Assembly (NCBI GenBank): GCA_048465415.1
Contig: DBFWLO010000014.1
Span: forward strand, 62,001 to 126,000
Source: Scatosoma sp048465415
GTDB taxonomy: Bacteria > Bacillota > Clostridia > Christensenellales > Borkfalkiaceae
Direction: 5' to 3'
DNA: 64,000 bases
The notes under the pieces are model-generated. The model was not told the origin of the DNA. It worked only from the letters and a program-made list of their open reading frames with translations, and made no database searches. This document shows, in pieces, positions 49,461-56,980 of the stretch (position 1 is its first letter; every line of letters starts with the position of its first letter). The position numbers and the translations under genes were made by a program.

Positions 49461-50861
49461 TTATTTGACCGCATTCTGGAAAGTTTTCCAATTACTCGAA
49501 ACATAATTGGAACATTCCCTGATCATATCCGCCGCCGTTTCGTTGTCCATGATCATTCTCGAATAGGGAGCCCCGATCCCCGCCCATTTATTTACGTAAC
49601 CAAGCCAATATATGGGATTTTCGGAAAAGTCGTAAAGGGTAACGGACGAATCGTAAATGTCGAGGCAGGAACGGATAAATGAGCTGGCGCGCAGATCCTT
49701 TATATCGGCGGACTTATATCGGAAGGGACGCATACTGCCCGTCTCTTTCGTCCAGGAATACATTGCCTGACGAGTATTGATAAAAGTCAAGAATTTTTTC
49801 GCGCCTTCCATGTTGGGCGCGTTTTTGGGAATGATCATAAAATCGCCCGCGGAAGAAGTGTTGACTCGTATAGGGACTCCGTTCGCGTCCGTTTTCGCGC
49901 CCTCGATCAGGGGCGTGGGCATCAGACGCATTTCAAATCCCTCGGGCATCGTCTTGCGCATTTCCGTTTCCATCCACGCGCCCATGGGGATCATCGCGGC
50001 TTTGCCCTGCAAAAACGCCATCTGCGAGAGGATATGTCCGTCGCCCATGGCGCCCGAATAGCTGTTTTTCGGCACTTCGTTTTCGCCGACAATGAGGTTT
50101 TCAAACACTTCCAACGCTTTCAGCCTGCCCGGTTGATCGAATACGTCGGGAGATTCGTATTTGAAAAACGTGGTGTAATTCTCCGCGCCCTCGTACTGCG
50201 CCCACCAATTCTGCACGACGAAATCCCAATAGCCGATCACCTGACCGCCCCAGGCAAAGGGAGCGACGTTGTTGTTCGGATCTCCATCCTTATTCACGTC
50301 AAGCGCGTTTATTTTATCGCAGAGCGCATACAAGTCGTTCACCGTTTCGGGTACGTCCCATTTATAGAGATCGAACATGCCTTTATTGTAAATAAAGCCG
50401 TTCGTCGAATCGGTCCAGGGAATCGCATAATAATGGCCGTTCACTTTACCGAACACGCGCGCTTCGGGATTCATAAAATCTTCTATGGTCGTGTTTTGGT
50501 CGGCGGGCGAAGCATAAACGTCATCCAAAGGTTCAAGATAACCGCGCGCCGCCCATTGCTGCCAAGAAGTCGAGAGTCCGAAAAACATATCCGGAATTTC
50601 GTTATCCGTACTCAATCTTGTAGAAATTTCCCCAGTCAGTTGCGGATCGCCTTCCAACTCAAATTCCCAATTTTCCTCCGGATACGCTTCCTTGAATTCC
50701 TCTATCCAGGCTTCCAGGTATCCGCGGCCGTAACCCGATTCGCTGAACGCCACCCAGATCGTATTACTTCCCGTGGCATGGTTCGACATACAGCCCGAAG
50801 AAACGAACGCCGCCGTCGCGGCGATCGTCAGCGCGATTAGTTTTTTTGTATGTTTCATCAT
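49461..50861 (-). CDS. Extracellular sugar-binding lipoprotein of system 3
   Basis: The 466-residue lipoprotein (VSSGC lipobox) has NTIWVAFSESGYGRGYLEAWIEEFKEAYPEENW, here abbreviated in parts, and NEIPDMFFGLSTSWQQWAARGYLEPL, features of family 1 sugar-binding proteins. WTDSTNGFIYNKGMF and AMIPMGAWMETEM follow. Start 50861 has AGGAGG six bases before; an adjacent ATG at 50858 is equally good. It is the first gene of an operon running to about 38647. It does not resemble the system 1 binding protein closely, so the two systems likely import different sugars. Confidence 0.92.
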   Translation of the reverse strand: MMKHTKKLIALTIAATAAFVSSGCMSNHATGSNTIWVAFSESGYGRGYLEAWIEEFKEAYPEENWEFELEGDPQLTGEISTRLSTDNEIPDMFFGLSTSWQQWAARGYLEPLDDVYASPADQNTTIEDFMNPEARVFGKVNGHYYAIPWTDSTNGFIYNKGMFDLYKWDVPETVNDLYALCDKINALDVNKDGDPNNNVAPFAWGGQVIGYWDFVVQNWWAQYEGAENYTTFFKYESPDVFDQPGRLKALEVFENLIVGENEVPKNSYSGAMGDGHILSQMAFLQGKAAMIPMGAWMETEMRKTMPEGFEMRLMPTPLIEGAKTDANGVPIRVNTSSAGDFMIIPKNAPNMEGAKKFLTFINTRQAMYSWTKETGSMRPFRYKSADIKDLRASSFIRSCLDIYDSSVTLYDFSENPIYWLGYVNKWAGIGAPYSRMIMDNETAADMIRECSNYVSSNWKTFQNAVK

Positions 50862-51344
50862 AACTTTCCTCCTTCCTTTTTTTGTTTTTGCAGGCATATT
50901 ATATCACACACTTTTATATTTGTCAATATATTTTTTAAATTCAGTTTAAATATTTTTTTACAACCGGCTAATCTGAGAGCAATATTTCTCTTAAAAAGGC
51001 TACATTCAATCATTTACACTCAAAAAAAGCGCTTTGATTCTTATATTTTTTGTTTTATAAATTTTTGTTTTTTAACTCAATTTTAATTCCTTGCTTGCGT
51101 TTATCCAAGTCTTTCCCATAGAATACCGTTGTATAAGAATATTTTCGTCTTTTATAAAAGCCGGCGTTTCTCCCTTCTTGTTCCGCTTTTACATGGAATA
51201 AAGATTAAAAATGACTGAACAGTCCTATTCCTTGCCCCAATGAAAAGGAGGAAATTATCAGCTGAATATCCACAGGGATACCGGACTATGAGATAGACGG
51301 GCTTGCAAGAGTGTTATTACCTGCTATTGAAATTCCCTCATAAA
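50862..51344. other. Intergenic stretch with promoter and possible mobile-element remnant
   Basis: Besides the promoter at 50898-50926, this AT-rich stretch has no intact gene. At about 51235-51345 the sequence reads as pieces of coding sequence, in two frames: a ribosome site with a short frame (KRRKLSAEYPQGYRT) and then YEIDGLARVLLPAIEIPS and a stop. I think it resembles the small proteins of integrative elements, but I cannot confirm this. It lies near a tRNA-Leu gene. Confidence 0.3.
50898..50926 (-). promoter_or_regulatory. Promoter of the system 3 operon
   Basis: Exact-consensus TTGACA and TATAAT on the minus strand are separated by 17 bp. It drives the 12-kb operon. Confidence 0.85.
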
Positions 51345-51384
51345 CGGCAACAGGACTTACGGAAAATCCGTAAGTCCCTGTTTT
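51345..51384 (+). terminator. Strong hairpin with plus-strand T run
   Basis: AACAGGACTTACGGA pairs with its complement with one bulged C, and TTTTAATTC follows on the plus strand. No plus-strand gene ends here, so it may be left from a lost element. Confidence 0.45.
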
Positions 51385-51401
51385 AATTCTCTGCATTGAT
51401 A

Positions 51402-51451
51402 TAAAAAATAAATCCGAACCACTCACTCGTTACGAGGATTTGGTTCGGATT
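51402..51451 (-). terminator. Terminator of tRNA-Leu
   Basis: AATCCGAACCA pairs with TGGTTCGGATT, with an inner CTCGTAACGAG hairpin in the loop, followed by TATTTTTTA on the minus strand. Confidence 0.75.
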
Positions 51452-51460
51452 ATAATGATT

Positions 51461-51543
51461 TGGTGCGGATGACAGGACTTGAACCTGCATGGTCTCCCAC
51501 AAGAACCTGAATCTTGCGCGTCTGCCAGTTTCGCCACATCCGC
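51461..51543 (-). tRNA. tRNA-Leu(CAG)
   Basis: An 83-nt tRNA. The acceptor stem pairs GCGGATG with CATCCGC, then discriminator A and encoded CCA. The anticodon stem is CAAGA/TCTTG with loop TTCAGGT and anticodon CAG. A long variable arm (class II) is present, and the T arm has TTCAAGT. The anticodon reads CUG leucine codons. Confidence 0.95.
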
Positions 51544-51592
51544 TTATCCTCCGCCTTTGCAAAAAACTGCAAAGGCGGCAATATTCGTTTTT

Positions 51593-52282
51593 TCAAAGCT
51601 CGCGCTTCTCCAAAAGTCCGTTTACGTTTTCGATCCGATAGGCTTTTCCGCCGCTCGAAATACTTCCGACAATCTCGCCGTCTTCTACAACAAGCGCCGC
51701 ATTGTCTTCAATCCCGTAAGCACATTTATAATTATAGCACACAATTTTATCAAAGTCAAGCATTCTTTGCCCATAATGGGGAGAAATTATTCCTTTTATC
51801 CAATCTAACCCTTTGAACATCGCGTACTTTGTTCCGTCGTTTGTCTGCAAGGAATCCGTGTAAATATCCGAAAACCAGCAAATCGCTCCCGCCGACAACC
51901 CCGCAACAACGACGCCTCGCTGATAAGCCTCTTCCATAAGCGGCAACAATCCGCTTTTTTTCCAATGCTCTATCATAAAAACCGTATCGCCGCCGCCCAC
52001 GTAGATCATATCCGCTTTGAGAAACTTTTCTTCGAGCTTTTCCGAATCCGGTTCTTTAAAAACGGTCAGCGCCACGTCCGTTTTAATGTCGAACATACCC
52101 GTATATACCTTATGAAAAGAATTGTAATACGGCATAAAATCATGACTGGCAGTGGGGATAAACAGCGCGTTGGCACGCCTATCCCCCGCATGTTCCTTCG
52201 CCAGGCCTGCGATATATTCGTCTATTTTCAGCGTCGTTTTTTCCCGTAGTTCTCCGCCGCCGATGGCAATGATCCGCTTCAT
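51593..52282 (-). CDS. Peptidase E family (S51) protein, aspartyl dipeptidase-like
   Basis: The 229-residue protein begins with MKRIIAIGGGELREKTTLKID, has YVGGGDTVFMIEHWKKSG and the nucleophile elbow VAGLSAGAICW with the serine of the catalytic triad, as in the S51 family. It is longer than the minimal peptidase E by about 20 residues. The later SPHYGQRM and AALVVEDGEIVG are also typical. It likely hydrolyses Asp-Xaa dipeptides or a related peptide. It follows the 191-residue protein gene, with a 4-bp overlap. It might be regulated by the same signals as the MscS channel gene. Confidence 0.87.
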   Translation of the reverse strand: MKRIIAIGGGELREKTTLKIDEYIAGLAKEHAGDRRANALFIPTASHDFMPYYNSFHKVYTGMFDIKTDVALTVFKEPDSEKLEEKFLKADMIYVGGGDTVFMIEHWKKSGLLPLMEEAYQRGVVVAGLSAGAICWFSDIYTDSLQTNDGTKYAMFKGLDWIKGIISPHYGQRMLDFDKIVCYNYKCAYGIEDNAALVVEDGEIVGSISSGGKAYRIENVNGLLEKREL

Positions 52283-52854
52283 TCTTCCTTCCTCTTCCGC
52301 GAAGAAATGATCTCGTCTATCTGTACGATGATTCTTTCCACCTGTTCCAATGCCTCACGAACATGCGCCGCCGTTTCCGCGTTTTCCGCAAACGTATTCG
52401 CGGACGCCTCCGAAAGAAGGTTCGCCACTCCGTCTAAATTTCCCGCCACCCCGTCGAACACCAGATCCTTTCGCTCGTCGACCAGACGCGACGCGCTCCA
52501 CATTGCTTCCTCCGCAGACGAGCAAAGTTTCATCATCTTCGCCTGATTGAAAATCCCGTTCTTGCTTTTCCGTTCCTCGGAAAGCATATCTTCCAGTCGC
52601 TTTTTCAAAGCCGCGCAGTTTTGCCTCACCGCTTCCGGCGTCAGCGTCTTTTTTGACTTTTTGCGCACGAACGCCAGTAACAATAAACCGGCGATAATGA
52701 CGATAAGATACCAGCCGTATTGTATAGCGAGCTGAACGGCCCCTTCGCCTATTTCCGAAGCCGCCCCGCCGGCGCTGTCCGTTGACTCCGCAGACGACGT
52801 TAACAGGGAAAAGAAATGAAAAGCCGCTGCGGACAAGAGATTACCGATTCCCAT
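52279..52854 (-). CDS. Single-pass membrane protein of unknown function
   Basis: The 191-residue protein has a weak N-terminal hydrophobic region, a clear transmembrane segment (IQYGWYLIVIIAGLLLLAFV, about residues 44-63), a basic stop-transfer (RKKSKK) and a helical cytosolic tail with many Glu, Ala and Arg residues likely to form coiled coil. I recognise no family. It lies 2 bp downstream of the mechanosensitive channel gene and overlaps the peptidase E gene by 4 bp. The start is 2 bp before the channel's stop region, so coupling is likely. Confidence 0.75.
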   Translation of the reverse strand: MGIGNLLSAAAFHFFSLLTSSAESTDSAGGAASEIGEGAVQLAIQYGWYLIVIIAGLLLLAFVRKKSKKTLTPEAVRQNCAALKKRLEDMLSEERKSKNGIFNQAKMMKLCSSAEEAMWSASRLVDERKDLVFDGVAGNLDGVANLLSEASANTFAENAETAAHVREALEQVERIIVQIDEIISSRKRKEE

Positions 52855-52856
52855 TT

Positions 52857-53714
52857 TTACGCCTCCTTTTCCTCGTTCTCCACATTCCCGATCCTGCCGT
52901 CCACAACGTGCACATCGAGCTGGTCATAAGGAATGTCGATTTTATTCTTTCTCAGTACTTCCAAAATCTCTTCGAGCAAATCGAATTTTACGTCCCAGAA
53001 CACTCCGTTGTCCGTCCATACCCGCAGCGTGAAGTTGAGCGAGCTTGCCCCGTACTCCGTCAATCGAAAAAAGGGCGCCGGCAAGGACGCGATACGCTTA
53101 TCCGCTTCCACGACTTCCATCACTACCCGCTTCACCGTTTTCACGTCCGCATCGTAGGATACGGGAACCGTCACGTCCAACCGACGCAAAGGCATGCGGC
53201 TGTAATTGGTAATTACCGAACCGAGCACGGTGCTGTTGGGAATGACGACGGTCAGATTGTCGGGCGTGACCACTTTCACGGAAAAGAGCTTGATCTCTTT
53301 GACCGTTCCCGCCGTGCCTCCGATGTCCACATAATCCCCCGCCTGAAAAGGCTTGGTGAAAATGAGCAAGATCCCGTTAGTAAGGCTGGACAGCGTATTC
53401 TGCATACCGAGGGCGATGGCGAGCATCACGGACGAGAACGCCGCCACGATCCCCGCTGTGGAAAATCCCAGCGTTTTCACGAGCAAAAGCGCCAGCGCGA
53501 CATAGGCGATCAGAGCCACCAGAGACGTGATGAACGTGGAAGCGGCGTTGTCCAGTTTACGGCTTTTAACAGAATTTTTCTTAACGCTCGTCGTCACTAA
53601 ACGGATCAGGAGCAATCCGAGTACAAAGATTGCCGCGGCCTTTAAGATATCCAGACCGTACCCGTTGATAAAATTCCAAAAGAAGTGTTTTAAGTTATTC
53701 CAAAATTTTTCCAT
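52857..53714 (-). CDS. mscS: MscS family mechanosensitive ion channel
   Basis: The 285-residue protein has three transmembrane helices. The third is Gly/Ala-rich (FSTAGIVAAFSSVMLAIALGMQNTLSSLTNG), followed by the beta domain (FQAGDYVDIGGTAGTVKEIKLFSVKVVTPDN) that defines MscS. The C-terminal alpha-beta domain has RVWTDNGVFWDVKFDLLEEI. It releases solutes on hypoosmotic shock at the inner membrane. It is the first gene of a three-gene unit. The start follows AAAAGGAAC. Confidence 0.94.
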   Translation of the reverse strand: MEKFWNNLKHFFWNFINGYGLDILKAAAIFVLGLLLIRLVTTSVKKNSVKSRKLDNAASTFITSLVALIAYVALALLLVKTLGFSTAGIVAAFSSVMLAIALGMQNTLSSLTNGILLIFTKPFQAGDYVDIGGTAGTVKEIKLFSVKVVTPDNLTVVIPNSTVLGSVITNYSRMPLRRLDVTVPVSYDADVKTVKRVVMEVVEADKRIASLPAPFFRLTEYGASSLNFTLRVWTDNGVFWDVKFDLLEEILEVLRKNKIDIPYDQLDVHVVDGRIGNVENEEKEA

Positions 53715-53773
53715 CGCATTTTGTTCCTTTTATTTTAGCGGCAAAATCTCTGATTTCTATCCCGACGGCAGAA

Positions 53774-53809
53774 AGCTCTGCGACGCTGTGTCCGTGCGCC
53801 CGCAGAGCT
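53774..53809 (-). terminator. Possible terminator of upp
   Basis: AGCTCTGCG (53774-53782) pairs with CGCAGAGCT (53801-53809). The minus-strand T run is short. It lies in the 136-bp gap between upp and mscS. Confidence 0.45.
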
Positions 53810-53850
53810 CCTTTCCCCGAATTTATCTTTGGTATTTTACCCTTTCTACT

Positions 53851-54504
53851 TTATTTCGTTCCGAACAGCCTGTCCCCGGCGTCTCCGAGCCCGGGCACGA
53901 TATAGCAATGCTCGTTGAGTATCGGATCGATCGCGGCGACGTATAAATCCACGTCGGGATGATCGGCCAGGACTTTGCGGATTCCGGTCGGGCAGCTCAC
54001 GATGCAGCAAAGTTTTACGTTCTTGGCGCCGCGCTTTTTGATCATGGAAATAGCGTCGGAGGCGCTGCCGCCGGTTGCAAGCATGGGATCGACGACCAAA
54101 AGAGTCCTCAGTTCGCTGTCCGCGGGAAGTTTGCAGTAATACTCCACGGGTTCGTGCGTCTCGGGATCGCGGTAAAGACCGATATGCCCCACTTTAGCGT
54201 TGGGAATGAGTTTCAACACGCCCGACACCATGCCGAGTCCGGCGCGCAGAATGGGTACGACGCCTACGGCGCGGCCGGAAACCATTTTGCAGTGCGCGGT
54301 CGTCAAGGGCGTTTCCACGTCTACGTCTTCGAGCGGCAGATTTTTCGTCGCCTCGTACGTTTCCAGCATGGCGATCTCTTCCGCGAGCTCCATGAACTGT
54401 TTGGTTCTCGTGTTTTTATCGCGCAGAAGGGCCAGCTTATGCTCGATGAGCGGGTGCTCTACCCAATGGAATCTGGGATTTTCAAAAAATTCGTATTTTT
54501 CCAT
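53851..54504 (-). CDS. upp: Uracil phosphoribosyltransferase
   Basis: The 217-residue protein has the PRPP loop VVDPMLATGGSA, VVPILRAGLGMV, and the uracil-binding C-terminus YIVPGLGDAGDRLFGTK, standard for UPRTases. It forms UMP from uracil and PRPP in the cytoplasm (pyrimidine salvage). It follows rpiB as in the Bacillus ywl-glyA-upp region. The start follows TTAGGAGAT. Confidence 0.95.
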   Translation of the reverse strand: MEKYEFFENPRFHWVEHPLIEHKLALLRDKNTRTKQFMELAEEIAMLETYEATKNLPLEDVDVETPLTTAHCKMVSGRAVGVVPILRAGLGMVSGVLKLIPNAKVGHIGLYRDPETHEPVEYYCKLPADSELRTLLVVDPMLATGGSASDAISMIKKRGAKNVKLCCIVSCPTGIRKVLADHPDVDLYVAAIDPILNEHCYIVPGLGDAGDRLFGTK

Positions 54505-54564
54505 AACATGTATCTCCTAACCTTACTCTTTCGCGTTGTTAAATCCCGAAATGATGTGCGGCGC

Positions 54565-55029
54565 TTACGCTTCGGGGGGTTTGCAATATTTTTCCTCGAC
54601 GGCTCTGATCTTGGCGATTCGGCGGTCGTGACGCTCTCCGCCCATATATTCGCTGGTCAAAAACGCCGTGACGATCTCCTCCATCATACCCGTACCCAGA
54701 CACTTTTCACCGAATGCGAGCATATTCGCGTCGTTATGATAGCGGGTGTATTTTGCGCAATAGGTGTCGTGACAATGCGCGCAGCGCACGCCGGGGACTT
54801 TATTCGCCACGATGGAGACGCCGATTCCCGTCGAACAGATGACGATTCCGCGCTCACACTCTCCCTTCGCCACGCTCTCCGCGGCGGGAAGCGCATAATC
54901 GGGATAATCGCAGGACTTTGTACCGTCGGTGCCGAAATCCACGTATTCGTATCCGTTTTTCGTTAAAAATTCAATGAGCGCTTTTTTCAGATTCACCCCG
55001 CCGTGATCGCAGGCAACCGCTATTTTCAT
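54565..55029 (-). CDS. rpiB: Ribose-5-phosphate isomerase B
   Basis: The 154-residue product is taken from ATG 55029 (MKIAVACDHGG), which has AAGGAG; a longer frame upstream by 60 bp is less likely. The active-site cysteine is in ICSTGIGVSIVANK, and the HCHDTYCAKYTRYHNDANML segment is typical of RpiB. It interconverts ribose-5-P and ribulose-5-P. It is a member of the conserved cluster with the YwlE-type phosphatase and YrdC protein genes. Confidence 0.92.
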   Translation of the reverse strand: MKIAVACDHGGVNLKKALIEFLTKNGYEYVDFGTDGTKSCDYPDYALPAAESVAKGECERGIVICSTGIGVSIVANKVPGVRCAHCHDTYCAKYTRYHNDANMLAFGEKCLGTGMMEEIVTAFLTSEYMGGERHDRRIAKIRAVEEKYCKPPEA

Positions 55030-55137
55030 AAATTTATTGTCTCCTTTGTCGTTACTCTTTTCCAACGGTATTATAACATATTTAGACACATGATTACAAG
55101 CGTTTGCCTATGTAAAAATTCTCCGCGCGCGAAAACT

Positions 55138-55863
55138 TTACTTTCTTTTTTCGTCCTCTCCTTTCTTTTTGACGCTCCCTGTTCCGCCGGGCGCTTTCTT
55201 TTCCTTCGACATTCCCGTTTTCGGCTTCTTTGCGGCAGTCGAAACACTCCTTTTGCGAGTAGTCTTTTTCCCGTCGGTATCCTTCGCATACGCAACTCTC
55301 TTTCGCGGTTTTGCGCGCGGTTTGCGGGGTTTCTTCTGCGGAGCCGACTCTTGCTGCGGAAGCGGTTCCGGGGCCGCGGCAGTCGTTTCGGGGAACAATT
55401 TTGCGATCAACGCAGACATGCCCCCGGCAATTTTCCGATAAGTGAGGCGATAAAAATCGAGTTCCCGGCCAAAGGGATCGGGAATTTCATAGCCCGCGAG
55501 TTCGGAAAAGGAATAGACGTTGTTCTCTATTTCCGCGAATCCCGCTCTCCGCAGAAGATTCCATCTCATATCCATGAGAATATCGCGTTGATTATCCGTC
55601 ATACAAACGATTGCATACGCGTTTTTTAGCATCTCCTCATTCAGCGTACGCGAAACGAAATTTTCAATCGACAAGCCGTTTTCGGAAAGCACTTTTGCGG
55701 AACAGGAATTGATATTGCCGTTCTTCGACGCTTCTATTCCGGCCGAAAACACAACCGCGTTTTCAATTTTCAGCCGTCTGATCTCCGAGCGCAAAACCGC
55801 CTCCGCCATCGGCGAACGGCAGGTATTGCCGGTACAGACGAAAATAATCATTCTTTCTTTCAT
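55138..55863 (-). CDS. YwlE-type protein-arginine phosphatase (LMW-PTP family) with basic C-terminal tail
   Basis: The 241-residue product has the LMW-PTP P-loop VCTGNTCRSPM (Cys10, Arg16) with a threonine at the fifth position (Thr14), the residue that gives phosphoarginine specificity in Bacillus YwlE. The general acid is Asp129 in IPDPFG. The core ends near residue 159. It is followed by an 80-residue tail rich in Lys, Arg, Ala and Pro (KKPRKPRAKPRKRV, TTRKRSVSTAAKKPKTG) that is not found in the usual enzyme of about 150 residues. The gene lies between the rpiB and YrdC genes. Arginine phosphatase activity is inferred. Confidence 0.85.
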   Translation of the reverse strand: MKERMIIFVCTGNTCRSPMAEAVLRSEIRRLKIENAVVFSAGIEASKNGNINSCSAKVLSENGLSIENFVSRTLNEEMLKNAYAIVCMTDNQRDILMDMRWNLLRRAGFAEIENNVYSFSELAGYEIPDPFGRELDFYRLTYRKIAGGMSALIAKLFPETTAAAPEPLPQQESAPQKKPRKPRAKPRKRVAYAKDTDGKKTTRKRSVSTAAKKPKTGMSKEKKAPGGTGSVKKKGEDEKRK

Positions 55864-55933
55864 GCCTTTTCCAACCTTTCGCTTCCGCATGCGTTCCCTG
55901 CCCGGCAGCGCGGCGTTTGCGCCCGGATCTCGT

Positions 55934-56953
55934 TTAGTGAGGAATATCGACGGATGCGCAGGCCTTTTTCAGCCGATTCATCACCCCTGCCATCACGCCG
56001 TCTTGTTTCGCCGGCTCCACCGCAATCAACACGTCGGCAATTTTTTCCGCCGTTCTCAACAGTCCGTACAAATTCGCCGCCATCTCTTCTTCCGTATCGC
56101 CCAGATCGAGCACGTCTATCCCCTGTGCCGCCCACTTTTTCGCCAGTCCGCCTTCGCATAAAAGCACCGCGCGGCTTCCCTCCGTCTCAGCCAAAAGATA
56201 AGCGTTATACGCTTTTTCGCTTTCCCCGGCGGGGAAGAGCATCGTTTGACAGCGCGGCGAATAGTGTTTATACATCATGCCGGGACTTTTCGCTTTTTCG
56301 CCCGGTTTCAGCGTCGGCGCGTACATGCCGCAGTCCCCGACCACTGCGGCGATCATTTCCCGCGTCACCAGCCCGGGGCGCAAAATAACCGGAATGTCGC
56401 CCGTCACGTCGCAAACGGTGCTTTCGATACCGCCCGCAGCCCTGCCGCCGTCTAAAATCAACGGTATTTTTCCGTCAAAATCGTCCAGCACATGCTGCGC
56501 CGTCGTGGGACTGACGTGCTTGGAAAGGTTGGCGCTCGGCGCTACGATGGGAATATCCACGGCTCTCAAAAGCGCCTGCGCGCCCTCGTGCGAGGGGATC
56601 CGCACCGCCAGCGTATCGAGTCCGCAGGAGACGAAGGGGCTCACCTTTTTCGCCGAAGGGTAGACCAGCGTCAAAGGACCGGGCAGAAAGGCGCGGCGGA
56701 GCGCGGCGGCATAAGGCGGATCGTAATCGATGATCTTTTTCAGGTCGTAATCCTTATGCACGTGGGCGATCAAAGGATTGTCGTTCGGTCTGCCCTTGAC
56801 CTCGAAGATGCGTTTCACCGCATCGTCGTCAAACGCGTTGCCGCCGAGCCCGTACACCGTTTCGGTGGGCAGCGCCACTACTCCGCCCGCAAAGATAATT
56901 GCTTTCGCTTCCGCAATCGTTTGCGGATTGATTTTTTCGATTTTAGTCACCAT
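55934..56953 (-). CDS. Threonylcarbamoyl-AMP synthase (YrdC/Sua5 family)
   Basis: The 339-residue protein has KGRPNDNPLIAHV, PTETVYGLGGNAF and VRIPSH...APSANLSKHVSPTTAQHV, the core motifs of the N-terminal YrdC domain. The C-terminal Sua5 domain (about 220-339, including SPGMMYKHYSPRCQTMLF) is also present, so this is the two-domain Sua5 form. It makes threonylcarbamoyl-AMP for t6A of tRNAs. It lies at the head of the cluster with the arginine phosphatase and rpiB genes, as in Bacillus ywlC. Confidence 0.93.
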   Translation of the reverse strand: MVTKIEKINPQTIAEAKAIIFAGGVVALPTETVYGLGGNAFDDDAVKRIFEVKGRPNDNPLIAHVHKDYDLKKIIDYDPPYAAALRRAFLPGPLTLVYPSAKKVSPFVSCGLDTLAVRIPSHEGAQALLRAVDIPIVAPSANLSKHVSPTTAQHVLDDFDGKIPLILDGGRAAGGIESTVCDVTGDIPVILRPGLVTREMIAAVVGDCGMYAPTLKPGEKAKSPGMMYKHYSPRCQTMLFPAGESEKAYNAYLLAETEGSRAVLLCEGGLAKKWAAQGIDVLDLGDTEEEMAANLYGLLRTAEKIADVLIAVEPAKQDGVMAGVMNRLKKACASVDIPH

Positions 56954-56980
56954 ACCGATCTTTTCGCCTTCTTCTCCGCC

